32,849 bases of DNA. It comes from an uncultured Clostridium sp. GTDB lineage: Bacteria > Bacillota > Clostridia > TANB77 > CAG-508. Numbering within the stretch: position 1 is the first letter of the stretch; the number at the start of each line of letters is the position of its first letter. Of the stretch, positions 1 through 8,185 are shown one piece after another. The translations under genes and the position numbers were made by a program. The notes under the pieces were generated by a model. It saw only the letters and a program-made list of their open reading frames with translations, did not search any database and had not been told where the DNA came from. The stretch lies in contig CAOKNG010000012.1 in the NCBI GenBank assembly GCA_948470025.1, positions 1 through 32,849 of the forward strand, written 5' to 3'.

Positions 1-366
1 AATTATGTGTCTATAATTTTATGTCTACAACGTGCATTTAATTATACAATATTCAGATTTTTTGCAAATACTTTTACCTTATTTTGTCGAATTTTATCGA
101 AATGTTTTTGTTGACAATGACTTGTTATGTATGTTTTAATATTCTTATGCACGGTTTTTAAGTGTGTATTTATTGTTTTCATTAAATTCCAATCCATTTT
201 ATTCACGAAATTAGTTCTTGCTATTTTCCGAAATAAACTGAAATATTTTATTGTGTAAGCAACAAGCTCTTATAAGTTGTTGTTTTGTGTTATTTTTATA
301 TGCTTAAACTCAGTGTAAATTTTTATTCAAATTTTGCTATTCTGCAAAATTTAGAAAGGATTTTTT
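1..366. other. AT-rich intergenic stretch, no gene seen
   Basis: I find no convincing reading frame, RNA gene or strong inverted repeat here. The last 15 or so bases hold a plausible ribosome binding site (AGAAAGGA) for the Rpn-type gene that starts at 367. The rest is AT-rich and could be the 3' flank of a gene outside the window plus a promoter region. Confidence 0.5.
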
Positions 367-1317
367 ATGTCAAATGTTTTACAAGAAGAAACATCACTTC
401 TTTCTCCAAAATTAGATGTTGTTTTTCAAGCTTTGTTTGGATAAGTGGGAAGTGAAACGATTACTACCAATTTTTTAGAAGCGATTTTGGAACAAAAGAT
501 TAATCGTATTGATTTAAGTAAAAATGTTGTTTTACGAAGGGATTATCTAGAAGACAAGTTAGGGGTACTTGACATTATTGCTACCATTAACGATGGTGAG
601 TATTGCAATATTGAAATGCAAGTTGCAGGTCAAGACGAAATAAAAGAGCGAATTTTATATTATTGGGGGCGAGTGTATACTAAACAGATTAAAGCTGGCC
701 AATCGTATGATAATCTCAAAAAAACCATTGTTATTTTAATTACTGATTTTTGTGTAAAAGGATTGGAAACATTGGATTATCATACCTCCTGGAAAATTAT
801 TGAAGAAAAATATCGTAAAATCATATTGACAAAAAAACTAGAATTTCATATAATAGAATTACCAAAGATTGTTGGGATTTCTAATGATGGTGACGCTTTA
901 CTAGATTGGTTATCCTTTTTAGATAATCCCAAATCGGAAAGGGTGATGAAGAAAATGGAAGAGAATAAAGAATTAAAAAAGGCAAATGAGAAATTACAAA
1001 CTTTAAGTGAAGATGAAAAATTGCAAAGGCTTGCGGAATGGCGTGAGAAAGCCATTTATGAATATAATACGGCTACAAATAACGGGTTTAAAAATGGTAT
1101 GAGAAGGGGGTTAGAACAGGGGATTAAACAGGGGATTGAGCAAGGGATTGAGCAAGGGATTGAGCAAGGCATCGAACAAGGGATTGAACAAGGAATTTTA
1201 AAAAATAAGCAAGAGATTGCTATTGAACTTCTAAAAAATAACCTTGATGTGGAATTTGTACATAAGGTTACCAAATTACCGATAGAAGAAATTGAAAAAT
1301 TGAAGAAGTGTTCATAA
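367..1317 (+). pseudogene. Rpn/PD-(D/E)XK transposase-like nuclease, interrupted by TAA
   Basis: Translation from ATG 367 (preceded by AGAAAGGA) gives a typical start for the Rpn (recombination-promoting nuclease / putative transposase) family: LSPKLDVVFQALFG. An in-frame TAA at 442-444 then stands where the family usually has Glu in an FGEVGSE-like stretch, and the same frame continues for 290 codons to 1317. One G-to-T change (GAA to TAA) would explain it. The body keeps the nuclease-like core (DIIATINDGEYCNIEMQ, around residues 70-87 of the full frame). The C-terminal part is a hydrophilic helix followed by a run of GIEQ repeats. The GTG at 445 has no ribosome binding site, so restart there is unlikely. 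Family members act on DNA and are often found as decaying copies. It could still be expressed by read-through, but a nonsense pseudogene is the simplest reading. Confidence 0.75.
1130..1197 (+). repeat. 12-bp tandem repeat coding for (GIEQ)n
   Basis: About five copies of a 12-base unit resembling GGGATTGAGCAA lie in the 3' part of the Rpn-like gene and encode repeated Gly-Ile-Glu-Gln. Copies differ mainly at third positions (GAG/GAA, GGG/GGC/GGA). Such repeats are usual at the C-terminus of this protein family and are prone to slippage. Confidence 0.85.
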
Positions 1318-1357
1318 TATTAATTTTAAAAAACAAATTTAGAATTTTTATATTGTT

Positions 1358-1394
1358 AAAACTCGTGTGAAGAATTGATTTCACACGAGTTTTT
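1358..1394. terminator. bidirectional terminator between the Rpn-like gene and pyrD
   Basis: Inverted repeat with arms AACTCGTGTGA and TCACACGAGTT around a 10-base AT-rich loop, flanked by A's on the left and a T-run (1390-1395) on the right. It can end transcription of the plus-strand Rpn-like gene and of the minus-strand pyr operon. Confidence 0.85.
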
Positions 1395-1396
1395 TC

Positions 1397-2307
1397 CTAA
1401 TTCATTTCTACTTTTCCTACAATTTCGTTTATGTCTTGTATGTTGTACTTTTTCATATAATCTTCTATTCCATCGACTACTTTAACCGCAATATCTGGTG
1501 CTATAAAGTTTCCGGTTCCTATGGAAATGGCATTTGCTCCTGCTAACATGTATTCTATGGCATCACTTGCTGTTACAATTCCTCCTAGCCCTAGGATTGG
1601 TATATCGACTGCTTTTGATACTTGGTATACCATTCGAACTCCTACTGGTTTGACACATGGTCCAGATAGTCCGCCTGTGTTGTTGGCTAGATGTGGTCTT
1701 CTTGTATGGATGTCAATGCTCATTCCAAGTAGGGTATTAATTAAGGATACACCATCGGCTCCTGCATCTTTAGCTCCTTTGGCTGGCATAGTTATATCGG
1801 TTACATTTGGGGTTAGTTTTACGATTAATGGTTTGTCTAGTACTTTTCTTACTTGGGAAGTAACTTCTTTTACTCCTTCATAAGTGGTTCCAAAGGCTAG
1901 ACATCCTGCCTTTACGTTTGGGCAAGATAGGTTTAGTTCGACCCCGTCAATGTTTAGTGTGTTTAATACTTTGGCAAGTTCTACATAGTCTTCTATGGTA
2001 CTTCCACAGGCATTCACAATTATGGCAGTATCAAATTTTTTAAGATATGGCAAGTCGTTTTCCATAAAATAGGTAACTCCCGGGTTTTGAAGCCCAATGG
2101 CATTTAACATACCTGCTGGTGTTTCATAAACACGTGGTGGCTTGTTCCCTGGTCTTGGTTTTAATGAGGTTCCTTTGGTACAAATTCCTCCGAAGTTTGT
2201 TTAAGTCAATAAATTCTTCAAATTCTCTTCCATAACCAAATGTTCCGTGATGCAACAGTTACTGGATTTTTCATCTTAATTCCGGCTAGATTAACGCTTG
2301 TATTCAT
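1397..2307 (-). CDS. pyrD: dihydroorotate dehydrogenase class 1B, catalytic subunit (needs two +1 shifts)
   Basis: Oxidises dihydroorotate to orotate with FMN; the class 1B enzyme is an alpha2beta2 complex with PyrK, encoded just upstream. Start ATG 2307 follows AAAGGAG. The start frame gives MNTSVNLAGIKMKNPVTVAS and then meets CGG (2247-2245). Skipping one C continues with GTFGYGREFEEFIDLNKL to a second CGG (2192-2190), and skipping one C again gives GGICTKGTSLKPRPGNKPP and the rest of the enzyme to 1397. The composite is 302 aa, the normal length of the family. The SCPN loop that carries the class 1 active-site Cys is near residue 128, and the C-terminal FMN-binding glycine-rich segments (GLGGI, SIGTGNF) are present. 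Without both shifts no enzyme can be made: the zero frame hits a stop soon after. Last gene of the pyr operon, 15 bases behind pyrK. Confidence 0.9.
2190..2192 (-). other. +1 frameshift site: CTT-C-GGA (pyrD, second)
   Basis: Extra C at 2192 on the minus strand, read as in-frame CGG in the frame set by the first pyrD shift. Skipping it gives Leu-Gly-Gly-Ile-Cys-Thr, the conserved LGG(I/V)xTK stretch of dihydroorotate dehydrogenases. The next codons are GGA GGA. Confidence 0.85.
2245..2247 (-). other. +1 frameshift site: TCA-C-GGA (pyrD, first)
   Basis: Codon 21 counted from ATG 2307 is CGG. Skipping its C gives ASGTFGYG, the conserved N-terminal ASGxxGxG motif of class 1 dihydroorotate dehydrogenases. 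Confidence 0.88.
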
Positions 2308-2322
2308 ATTTTTTCTCCTTTC

Positions 2323-3118
2323 CTAAATTTCTACATCTGTGGCATTAAATACTGGGCCTGCTTTGCATACATGCCAGTATTCTGGGGCATCTTGTGGGCT
2401 TTTGGCGGTTTTTACCGCACATCCTAAGCATACACCAATTCCACATGCCATTTTTTGTTCTAGTGATATTTCACATGGAATGTTGTTTTCTTTTGCAAAG
2501 GCTTGCACTGCTTTTAACATTGGTAATGGTCCACAGGCGAATATTTTGTCTGGTGCTTGGTCTTGGCAGTCTTTTTTTAGTTCATTTATGGCAAATCCGG
2601 AAATTCCATAGCTTCCATCGTCTGTCGTAATAATAAGCTCGTCCGATACTTCTTTAAATTCTTTTTCTAGTGTTATTAGGTCTTTATTTCGAAATCCCAA
2701 ATATACTTGTACATTGGTTGTGGTTTGTTGTTTTAGTTCTTTTGCTAGTTCATATAATGGGAAAATTCCAATTCCACCTCCAATAATGGCTACTTTGGGG
2801 TAATCTTTTACTTTAAAGGTACCATACCCAAGTGGTCCAAGAATGTCTAATTTTTCTCCTACCTTACGATTAGCAAGAAGACTAGTTCCTTTTCCTTTTA
2901 CTTGAAAAATAAATTCTAATATTCCTTTTTCTTTTTCTAAATTGTAGATACTAATTGGTCTTCTTAAAAGTGGCTCAATGGCATCCACAACACGAATTTC
3001 AATAAAATGTCCGTGGTTTTGCTTGTTTTACAATTTCGTCTGCTTTTACACTAAATTTATAAATATCTTCTTTTAACTGTTCAATTTTAACAATTTCCGC
3101 TTTGCAATTTACTTTCAT
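2323..3118 (-). CDS. pyrK: dihydroorotate dehydrogenase electron-transfer subunit (needs one +1 shift)
   Basis: FAD and [2Fe-2S] subunit that passes electrons from PyrD to NAD+. Start ATG 3118 follows AAAAGGAG. The first 35 codons (MKVNCKAEIVKIEQL...) end in KQAKP and then CGG (3013-3011). Skipping the C gives GHFIEIRVVDAIEPLLRRP, the FAD-domain stretch expected after the beta-barrel start. A nucleotide-binding motif GGGIGIFPLYELAKEL lies mid-protein. The C-terminal cysteine cluster CGIGVCLGC plus a later Cys (HVCKAG) is the PyrK iron-sulfur signature. The composite is 264 aa, normal for the family. It lies between pyrF and pyrD in the operon. Apart from the single extra C it is intact. Confidence 0.9.
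3011..3013 (-). other. +1 frameshift site: CCA-C-GGA (pyrK)
   Basis: Codon 36 from ATG 3118 is CGG. Skipping the C at 3013 produces Lys-Pro-Gly-His-Phe, the conserved (K/E)PGQF-type turn of PyrK/ferredoxin reductase-like domains. Confidence 0.88.
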
Positions 3119-3189
3119 TTTTTTCTCCTTTTTTATTTTTTACATTTTTCGTAACTTCTCCTATGCTAAAACAGTGCTAAAAGGCCCCT

Positions 3190-4160
3190 TTATTTAAGAA
3201 GGCTGTCTCCGCTTAGGCGACTGGGGTTCTTTTTCCTTGATTGCTTCGTTTAATTCATCACGCATTCGTATGGCTTCGGCTCTTGTGGCTTTGGCAAATT
3301 TTTCTTCGGAAAACTTAGGTTTCCATTCGTCTTTTTGGTAGGCACACATTAGGCTTCTTGAGGCATTGACAATGCCTCCTATGTTGTTTTTGTCAAACCC
3401 TAGTGCAATATCACTTGCTTTTCCTCCGTTGTGCTCCATAGCCGGGAATTAGGAAGAAGGTGTGTGGTGCTTGGTTTCTTAAAAGTTGTAGTTGTTCTTT
3501 ATAGGTGGCTCCTACAACAGAGGATATGCTACTATAACCATACTTTCCTCTTAGGGGTTCTCCCCATTTTTCAATTAATTTTGCTACTTCTTCGTATATG
3601 GTATTTCCGTTTTCTAGTTTTAGGTCTTGTAATTCTCCTGAGGATGGGTTTGAGGTTTTATCGATGATGAAAACTCCTTTTCCATATTTTTCACAATCTT
3701 CGATGAATGGTTTTATGCCGTCTGTTCCTAAGTATGGGTTTAGGGTGACAAAGTCCACATCAAAGATTGCTTCCTCATTTTCTCCTAGTGGTGTTTTTCC
3801 TAGGTAGGCATTGGAATATCCGCTTGCAGTAGAGCCAATGTCTCCTCTTTTTATGTCTGCGATTACGATCATTCCTTTTTGTTTTGCATATTTACAAGTT
3901 TCTTTAAAAACGCTAATTCCTTCTACTCCAAACATTTCATAAAAGGCGATTTGTGGTTTTACGGCTGGAATAATGTCGTAAGTTTCGTCGATTAGGGCTT
4001 TGTTGAATTCTAGGATTGCTTTACAGGCTCCTTCTAAGCTCTTTTCGTATTTGTTTGTGATACAGGTTGGTAGCATGTCGTATCTTGGATCTAGCCCCAT
4101 TACAGTTGGGTTGTCTAGTTGTTTTATTTTATCAATTAGATTGTCCATTGCATTGTTCAT
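3190..4160 (-). CDS. pyrF: orotidine 5'-phosphate decarboxylase, type 2 (needs one, perhaps two +1 shifts)
   Basis: Decarboxylates OMP to UMP, the last step of de novo UMP synthesis. Start ATG 4160, preceded by AAAAGGAG. MGLDPR near the N-terminus, the catalytic DIKRGDIGSTASGY segment and the phosphate-binding end FFLIPGYGAQGG mark the subfamily 2 enzyme. Codon 245 is CGG (3428-3426); the zero frame ends five codons later, while skipping the C gives the expected GGKASDIALGFDKNNIGG and about 75 further residues. A second in-frame CGG (3211-3209) follows near the end: read straight, the protein ends at 3194 with RQPS; shifted +1 it ends at 3190 with GDSLLK. I cannot choose from sequence alone; the shifted end (322 aa) is given here. 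Lies between pyrC and pyrK. Confidence 0.88.
3209..3211 (-). other. possible second CGG shift site at the end of pyrF (AAG-C-GGA)
   Basis: CGG is in frame after the first pyrF shift. Both readings end within a few codons (TAA at 3196-3194 unshifted, TAA at 3192-3190 shifted), so the need for a shift cannot be judged from the reading frame. It matches the other sites in being CGGA. Confidence 0.4.
3426..3428 (-). other. +1 frameshift site: CAA-C-GGA (pyrF)
   Basis: Codon 245 from ATG 4160 is CGG. Skipping the C at 3428 gives GAQGGKA, the phosphate-gripper GAQGG motif of type 2 OMP decarboxylases. Confidence 0.88.
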
Positions 4161-4195
4161 GTTTTTTCTCCTTTTGGGTTATTTTTTTGTTTTCA

Positions 4196-4220
4196 GGTCG
4201 ATGTGGGCATCGACCCCTAC
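4196..4220. repeat. short palindrome with CCCCTAC end (copy A)
   Basis: GGTCGATG, a 4-base loop, CATCGACC, then CCTAC, located between the pyrC stop codon and the pyrF start. It shares its outer end with palindromes at 11251, 12570, 18936 and 21130-21207, while the arm sequence differs. Confidence 0.7.
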
Positions 4221-4224
4221 GGTG

Positions 4225-5499
4225 TTATTTTTCGTATACAATTCTTCCACCTACGATGGTATACATGACTTTTCCTTTTAATTTTTTGCCGATGAATGGT
4301 GTGTTTTTGGATTTTGATACAATACTTTGTTTTTCGTATACGTATTCTAGGGTTGGGTCGAATATGGTGATATCGGCATCGTATCCTTCTTTTAATTGTC
4401 CTTTGGTGTCTAGTTTTAATAGTTTGGCAGGTGTGTATGAGGTTAGACGAACTAGGTCTAAATAGCTTAGGTGTTTTGGCTCGATTAGGTTTGTAATGCT
4501 TGCGGCTAGTGCGGTTTCAAAACCAATAATTCCATTTGGCGCTTGGCTTAGTGGTTTTTGTTTTTCTTCTTCACTGTGTGGTGCATGGTCCGTAATGATG
4601 GCATCAATGGTACCATCTTGTAACCCTTTGATAATGGCTTTTCTATCTTCTTCTTCTCTTAGTGGTGGGTTCATTTTTGCATTGGTTCCCGATTCTAATA
4701 CTTCTTTTACGGTAAAACTATAATAGTGTGGGCACGTTTCGCAAGTAATTGGCACCCCTCTTTTTTTGGCATCTCGTATCATAGCAACTGAGGTTTTGGT
4801 ACTAATGTGGCAAATATGTCCTCTTATTTTATTGGTTTCGGATATAACGATTTCACGTGCTGCCATAATTTCTTCGGCTTCTGGTAATACGCCTTCTACT
4901 TCTAATTTTTTAGCAACTTCTCCTTCATTGATGGCACCGCTTGCGACGGATTTTTCTTCGCAATGGGAGGCAACAAATGTCCCTTCTTTATCTGCCTTTA
5001 TCATGGCTTCTCTCATCATTTTTGCATTTACCACTGGCATTCCATCATCGGAAAAGGCAATGGCTCCTGCTTCTCTCATTTCTTCAAAATTAACTAATTC
5101 TTCTCCCTTTTCTCCTTTGGAAACACTGGAATATGGAAGAACATTACATAGGTTTACTCGTTTTGCTTCTTCGATAATTTCTTTCAAAATAATAGCGCTA
5201 TCTGGGGTTGGTTTGGTATTTGGCATAGGACAAATTGTTGTAAAACCACCCTTAACAGCACTTTTCGATCCAGTTTCAATTGTTTCTTTATACTCAAATC
5301 CTGGTTGTCTTAGATGACAATGCATGTCAATCATTCCAGGCATTACCATTAATCCTGTACAGTCAATGGTATTGTCTGCTACTTCATTAATTTGATTGGC
5401 TATTTTTACAATTTTTCTGTCTTTTACTAAAATATCCATTTTTTGGTTACATCTTGATGCATAATCAATTACATTTCCGTTTTTTAGTAAGATTGTCAT
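4225..5499 (-). CDS. pyrC: dihydroorotase, class I
   Basis: Cyclises carbamoyl aspartate to dihydroorotate, a zinc enzyme of the amidohydrolase fold. The metal-binding HCHLRQPG motif follows MPGMIDM at about residue 59, a second metal-site stretch reads GHICHIST, and the catalytic Asp is in ITDHAPHS. Length 424 aa is normal. Start ATG 5499 is preceded by AAGGAG at good spacing. It is the first gene of the pyr operon and the only one of the four that reads through without a frameshift and contains no in-frame CGG. A TTGCAA/TAGAAT promoter lies directly upstream, with a leader of only about 25 bases, too short for a PyrR-type attenuator. No pyrB or carAB is in the window. Confidence 0.95.
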   Translation of the reverse strand: MTILLKNGNVIDYASRCNQKMDILVKDRKIVKIANQINEVADNTIDCTGLMVMPGMIDMHCHLRQPGFEYKETIETGSKSAVKGGFTTICPMPNTKPTPDSAIILKEIIEEAKRVNLCNVLPYSSVSKGEKGEELVNFEEMREAGAIAFSDDGMPVVNAKMMREAMIKADKEGTFVASHCEEKSVASGAINEGEVAKKLEVEGVLPEAEEIMAAREIVISETNKIRGHICHISTKTSVAMIRDAKKRGVPITCETCPHYYSFTVKEVLESGTNAKMNPPLREEEDRKAIIKGLQDGTIDAIITDHAPHSEEEKQKPLSQAPNGIIGFETALAASITNLIEPKHLSYLDLVRLTSYTPAKLLKLDTKGQLKEGYDADITIFDPTLEYVYEKQSIVSKSKNTPFIGKKLKGKVMYTIVGGRIVYEK

Positions 5500-5529
5500 A
5501 TCATCACTCCTTCTTTTACTTCTTGTCCC

Positions 5530-5558
5530 ATTCTATCATGTTCCGTAGGCTTTTGCAA
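5530..5558 (-). promoter_or_regulatory. promoter of the pyr operon
   Basis: On the minus strand, TTGCAA (5558-5553), a 17-base spacer and TAGAAT (5535-5530), then AAGGAG and the pyrC ATG about 30 bases on. Spacing is ideal for a housekeeping sigma factor. Confidence 0.65.
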
Positions 5559-5590
5559 TATTTTTTAGAAATTTCTTGCTAATACGAAGG

Positions 5591-5622
5591 ACACCCACAG
5601 TAGCAACTGCCACCATGGGTGT
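5591..5622. terminator. hairpin downstream of the unknown secreted-protein gene
   Basis: Arms ACACCCA and TGGGTGT with a partly self-complementary interior (CAGTAGCAACTG). It sits between the stop of the 5638-6639 gene and the pyr promoter. On the minus strand it lacks a long T-run, so it may be a weak terminator or only a structured spacer. Confidence 0.45.
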
Positions 5623-5637
5623 TTTCTTGTTTCTTTT

Positions 5638-6639
5638 TTACCAAAAATATCTTTCAGCATAGCCTGAAGAGCGGTCAAGACAAATGTATTGCACTAATGT
5701 TCCTCCTTTTTTTATAAAAGTATCTTTCTCTTTTTGCAAAACAGAAAAACATTCTGCTATATCATATTTTCCCTCTTTCATTGTTCTTATGCTTTCTCCT
5801 TGTACGGAAATTCGAAAATGTTCATAGTTGTCCGAAACAATTTCTTCACTTTCTATTTCCGCCATTGTTTCCGTTAGTTTTTCAACTTTACAGGTTCCTT
5901 GTATTTTTCCAATGTTTAACTTCCTTAATTTGATTTCTTCTACCTGATAGCTATACTCTCCGGGCGAACACCACTCCGCCCCTTCTAGAATATAACTATA
6001 TACCTGATTATCTTTTATAATAATAGGGTAAAAAGTACCATTATAAGAATAGGAACCCTTTGCTTTTACGACGCCTTCTTCTATTTTTTGTGTTTTTGAA
6101 GAACCATCATATATGTAATAATATAATGTATTGTTATTGTAGTAATCAATATAAGAACAATCCCTTTCATTTGCAATTGTTTCCATACTATAACAATATC
6201 TCGCCTCTTCTTTCTTAATGGTCTTTTCGAATACTTCCATTCGATTCAGTGTTCCCCAACAACTTGAGGATATTACAACTAAATTGCCATTATGCTGAAA
6301 GAAGGTTAAACCAAACATCGATCCCAATCTAAAATCATTTAATGGAATGGGATCTCCGCTCTTATTTACTACACCTATACCTTTAAACCCAATCATATCA
6401 AACCACGATTGTATTTCTTTTTGGTTTTGTTGATAGTACAAAAGCTCCTCAAATGCATTTTCTCCATACCAGTTCGGTTCTTCTGGAAGTTCCTTTACCA
6501 TGTCAAACGGGAATAGTACAATCTTCCGATTTCCATATTGTTGCTGCCACTTAGCACATACTGAAATAGCTGTTAAAAATATCAACACCACTCCAACTTG
6601 CCATATTCTTTTTGTTATTCCTTTTACCATTTCTTTCAT
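5638..6639 (-). CDS. hypothetical membrane-anchored extracellular protein
   Basis: 333 aa, not recognised. Start ATG 6639 follows AAAGGAG. Residues 14-29 (VGVVLIFLTAISVCAK region) form one hydrophobic segment after a positively charged start, so an N-terminal anchor or signal peptide is likely. The rest is hydrophilic and rich in Tyr, Glu and beta-prone stretches, with no motif I can name. It contains an in-frame CGG at codon 38 (6528-6526). Here the zero frame stays open for another 295 codons, whereas a +1 shift would end after about 10 more codons. It is therefore the one clear exception to the CGG pattern seen in neighbouring genes: either CGG is sometimes decoded as an amino acid, or this gene is recently disrupted. 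The codon follows the anchor region, so a shift would remove the whole outer domain. Confidence 0.7.
   Translation of the reverse strand: MKEMVKGITKRIWQVGVVLIFLTAISVCAKWQQQYGNRKIVLFPFDMVKELPEEPNWYGENAFEELLYYQQNQKEIQSWFDMIGFKGIGVVNKSGDPIPLNDFRLGSMFGLTFFQHNGNLVVISSSCWGTLNRMEVFEKTIKKEEARYCYSMETIANERDCSYIDYYNNNTLYYYIYDGSSKTQKIEEGVVKAKGSYSYNGTFYPIIIKDNQVYSYILEGAEWCSPGEYSYQVEEIKLRKLNIGKIQGTCKVEKLTETMAEIESEEIVSDNYEHFRISVQGESIRTMKEGKYDIAECFSVLQKEKDTFIKKGGTLVQYICLDRSSGYAERYFW
6526..6528 (-). other. in-frame CGG that does not need a shift (exception)
   Basis: Codon 38 of the unknown gene (Asn-CGG-Lys-Ile-Val). Skipping the C leads to TAA after ten codons. This is the only CGG in the window that must be translated in frame for its gene to be full length. 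Confidence 0.8.
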
Positions 6640-6743
6640 GCATTCTCTCCTTTAAGTTTGTTTTTTTGTTGCTTTCTTAGAAACAATCCTCCTTTTCATT
6701 TTAGTAATGTGTTTTATTGCTACACATCCTTATGCTAATTTAA

Positions 6744-6749
6744 TATAAT
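6744..6749 (+). promoter_or_regulatory. possible -10 box of the carboxypeptidase gene
   Basis: TATAAT about 108 bases before ATG 6857. I see no good -35 box at 17 bases (the nearest, TTGCTA, is 21 bases away), so this is tentative. Confidence 0.35.
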
Positions 6750-6856
6750 GATTATACAACCTTATGTCCCCCTTTGTCAATTTATCGATAACTTTTACTT
6801 CTATTTTTCTTTCGATTTGCATATGGTTTAATAATCTTTTTTATGGAGGTTTTTGT

Positions 6857-8087
6857 ATGTTTGTAAATCGAACGTTTTTGATAAAAGTTATGCTCCTTGT
6901 TCTTACCCTATGTTTCATGCTCCCTGTGGTTTCTTTTGGGGCTAGTGATGAGTTTGTTTGGTCTTATGATGATATTACTTCTTCTGTTAATGCGAATACT
7001 TCGGATAATTCTACTTTACTTAATTTGGAATGTGGTAGTGCTATTTTGATTGAACAACATACTGGTAAGGTGTTGTATGACCATAATATGCATGAACAAT
7101 TACGACCTGCTAGTGTTACGAAGGTTATGACCATTTTATTAATTATGGAGGCTTTGGATAGCCGGTAGAATTACACTTGATACACAAATTCCTTGTAGTG
7201 AGAATGCTCGTAATATGGGAGGGTCTCAAATTTGGTTAGATACTCGTGAAACGCTAACTGTAAATGAGATGTTAAAGGCAATTTGTGTGGTTTCGGCAAA
7301 TGATTGCACAGTTGCTATGGCGGAATATTTGGCGGGTTCTGAGGAAGGGTTTGTGATTCAAATGAACCAAAAGGCACAGGCTCTTGGTATGAAGGATACG
7401 ACTTTTAAGAATTGTCATGGGATTGATGAGGATGGGCATGTAACTTCTGCTTATGATATTTCTTTGATGTCTCGTGAGCTATTGGTAAATCATCCTAGCA
7501 TTACGAATTATACGACCATTTGGATGGATACTTTACGTGATGGGAAGTCTCAGCTTGTGAATACCAATAAGTTAATTCGTAATTATAAGGGAGCAACTGG
7601 GTTAAAGACTGGATCTACTTCTCTTGCTTTGTATAATTTATCGGCTAGTGCCACTCGTGATGATTTATCTTTAATTGCGGTTGTGATGAAGGCTCCTACC
7701 ACAAAGGTACGTTTTGAAGAAGCACAGAAATTATTAGATTTTGGTTTTAGTACTTATTCGTATACTGAATTTGGTAAAAAAGAGGATATTGTAAAATCGC
7801 TTACTGTAACAAAGGGAACCTTTCAAAATGTAAATGCTATTTTAGAAAATTCGACTGGTGCTTTGGTGAAAAAGGGAGTGGAAAAAAATTTAGTGCAAAA
7901 TGTGAATTTAGCTGATTATGTGCAAGCTCCTGTTTCAAGAGGTCAGGTATTAGGTGAAATTACGTATTCTTTGAATGGAGAAGTGGTAGGTCGTTCTAAT
8001 ATTATTGCCGAAAAAGATATTCCACAAATTTCTTTGTGGAGTATGATGGGATACCTATTTCAGTCTTGGTATCAGTTAATTCGATGA
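6857..8087 (+). CDS. serine-type D-Ala-D-Ala carboxypeptidase, PBP5/DacF family (needs one +1 shift)
   Basis: Trims the terminal D-Ala from peptidoglycan stem peptides outside the membrane. Start ATG 6857 follows GGAGG. Residues 8-29 form a signal peptide (IKVMLLVLTLCFMLPVVSF). The active-site motifs are all present in the composite: SVTK (Ser86, Lys89), SAN (146-148) and KTG (250-252). Codon 103 is CGG (7163-7165) and the next zero-frame codon is TAG; skipping the C gives LDSGRITLDTQIPCSENA, which matches the usual LDSGKI(S/T)LD segment between the first two motifs. A C-terminal beta-rich domain and an amphipathic end (LWSMMGYLFQSW, likely membrane anchor) complete a 409-aa protein of normal length. 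The unshifted product would be a 102-residue peptide ending between the SxxK and SxN motifs. Convergent with the PBP gene. Confidence 0.92.
7163..7165 (+). other. +1 frameshift site: AGC-C-GGT (carboxypeptidase), followed by TAG
   Basis: In-frame CGG at codon 103 with zero-frame TAG directly after it. Skipping the C at 7163 restores Asp-Ser-Gly-Arg-Ile. The CGG-stop arrangement means that unshifted ribosomes stop at once. Confidence 0.88.
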
Positions 8088-8102
8088 CGACTATTCACAC
8101 AA

Positions 8103-8150
8103 AATCCACAAAAGTTTTCCACATATGTGGAAAACTTTGTGGATTTCTTT
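8103..8150. terminator. strong convergent terminator
   Basis: Long stem: left arm 8103-8122 (AATCCACAAAAGTTTTCCAC), loop ATAT, right arm 8127-8145, with one bulged A, followed by a T-rich stretch. It separates the converging carboxypeptidase and PBP genes and can serve both. Confidence 0.9.
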
Positions 8151-8185
8151 ATTTTGCTTATTTTTTTCCTTACGGATGCCTTATT

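Noticed and set aside
445..447. GTG as an alternative start of the Rpn-like gene
   Set aside because: No ribosome binding site before it, and conserved N-terminal residues lie upstream of the TAA.
1130..1197. Short regular repeats that could suggest a CRISPR array
   Set aside because: The 12-base units are contiguous, have no spacers and encode in-frame GIEQ repeats.
1056..1274. Minus-strand frame with repeated Ile-Pro-Cys-Ser, looking like a Cys-rich peptide
   Set aside because: It is only the antisense of the GIEQ repeats and has no ribosome binding site.
5500..5530. PyrR-type attenuator in the pyr operon leader
   Set aside because: The predicted leader is only about 25 bases and holds no alternative hairpins.
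8103..8145. DnaA-box-like TCCACA motifs suggesting an origin of replication
   Set aside because: They form the arms of one perfect terminator hairpin between convergent genes; no cluster of TTATCCACA boxes and no dnaA or dnaN nearby.
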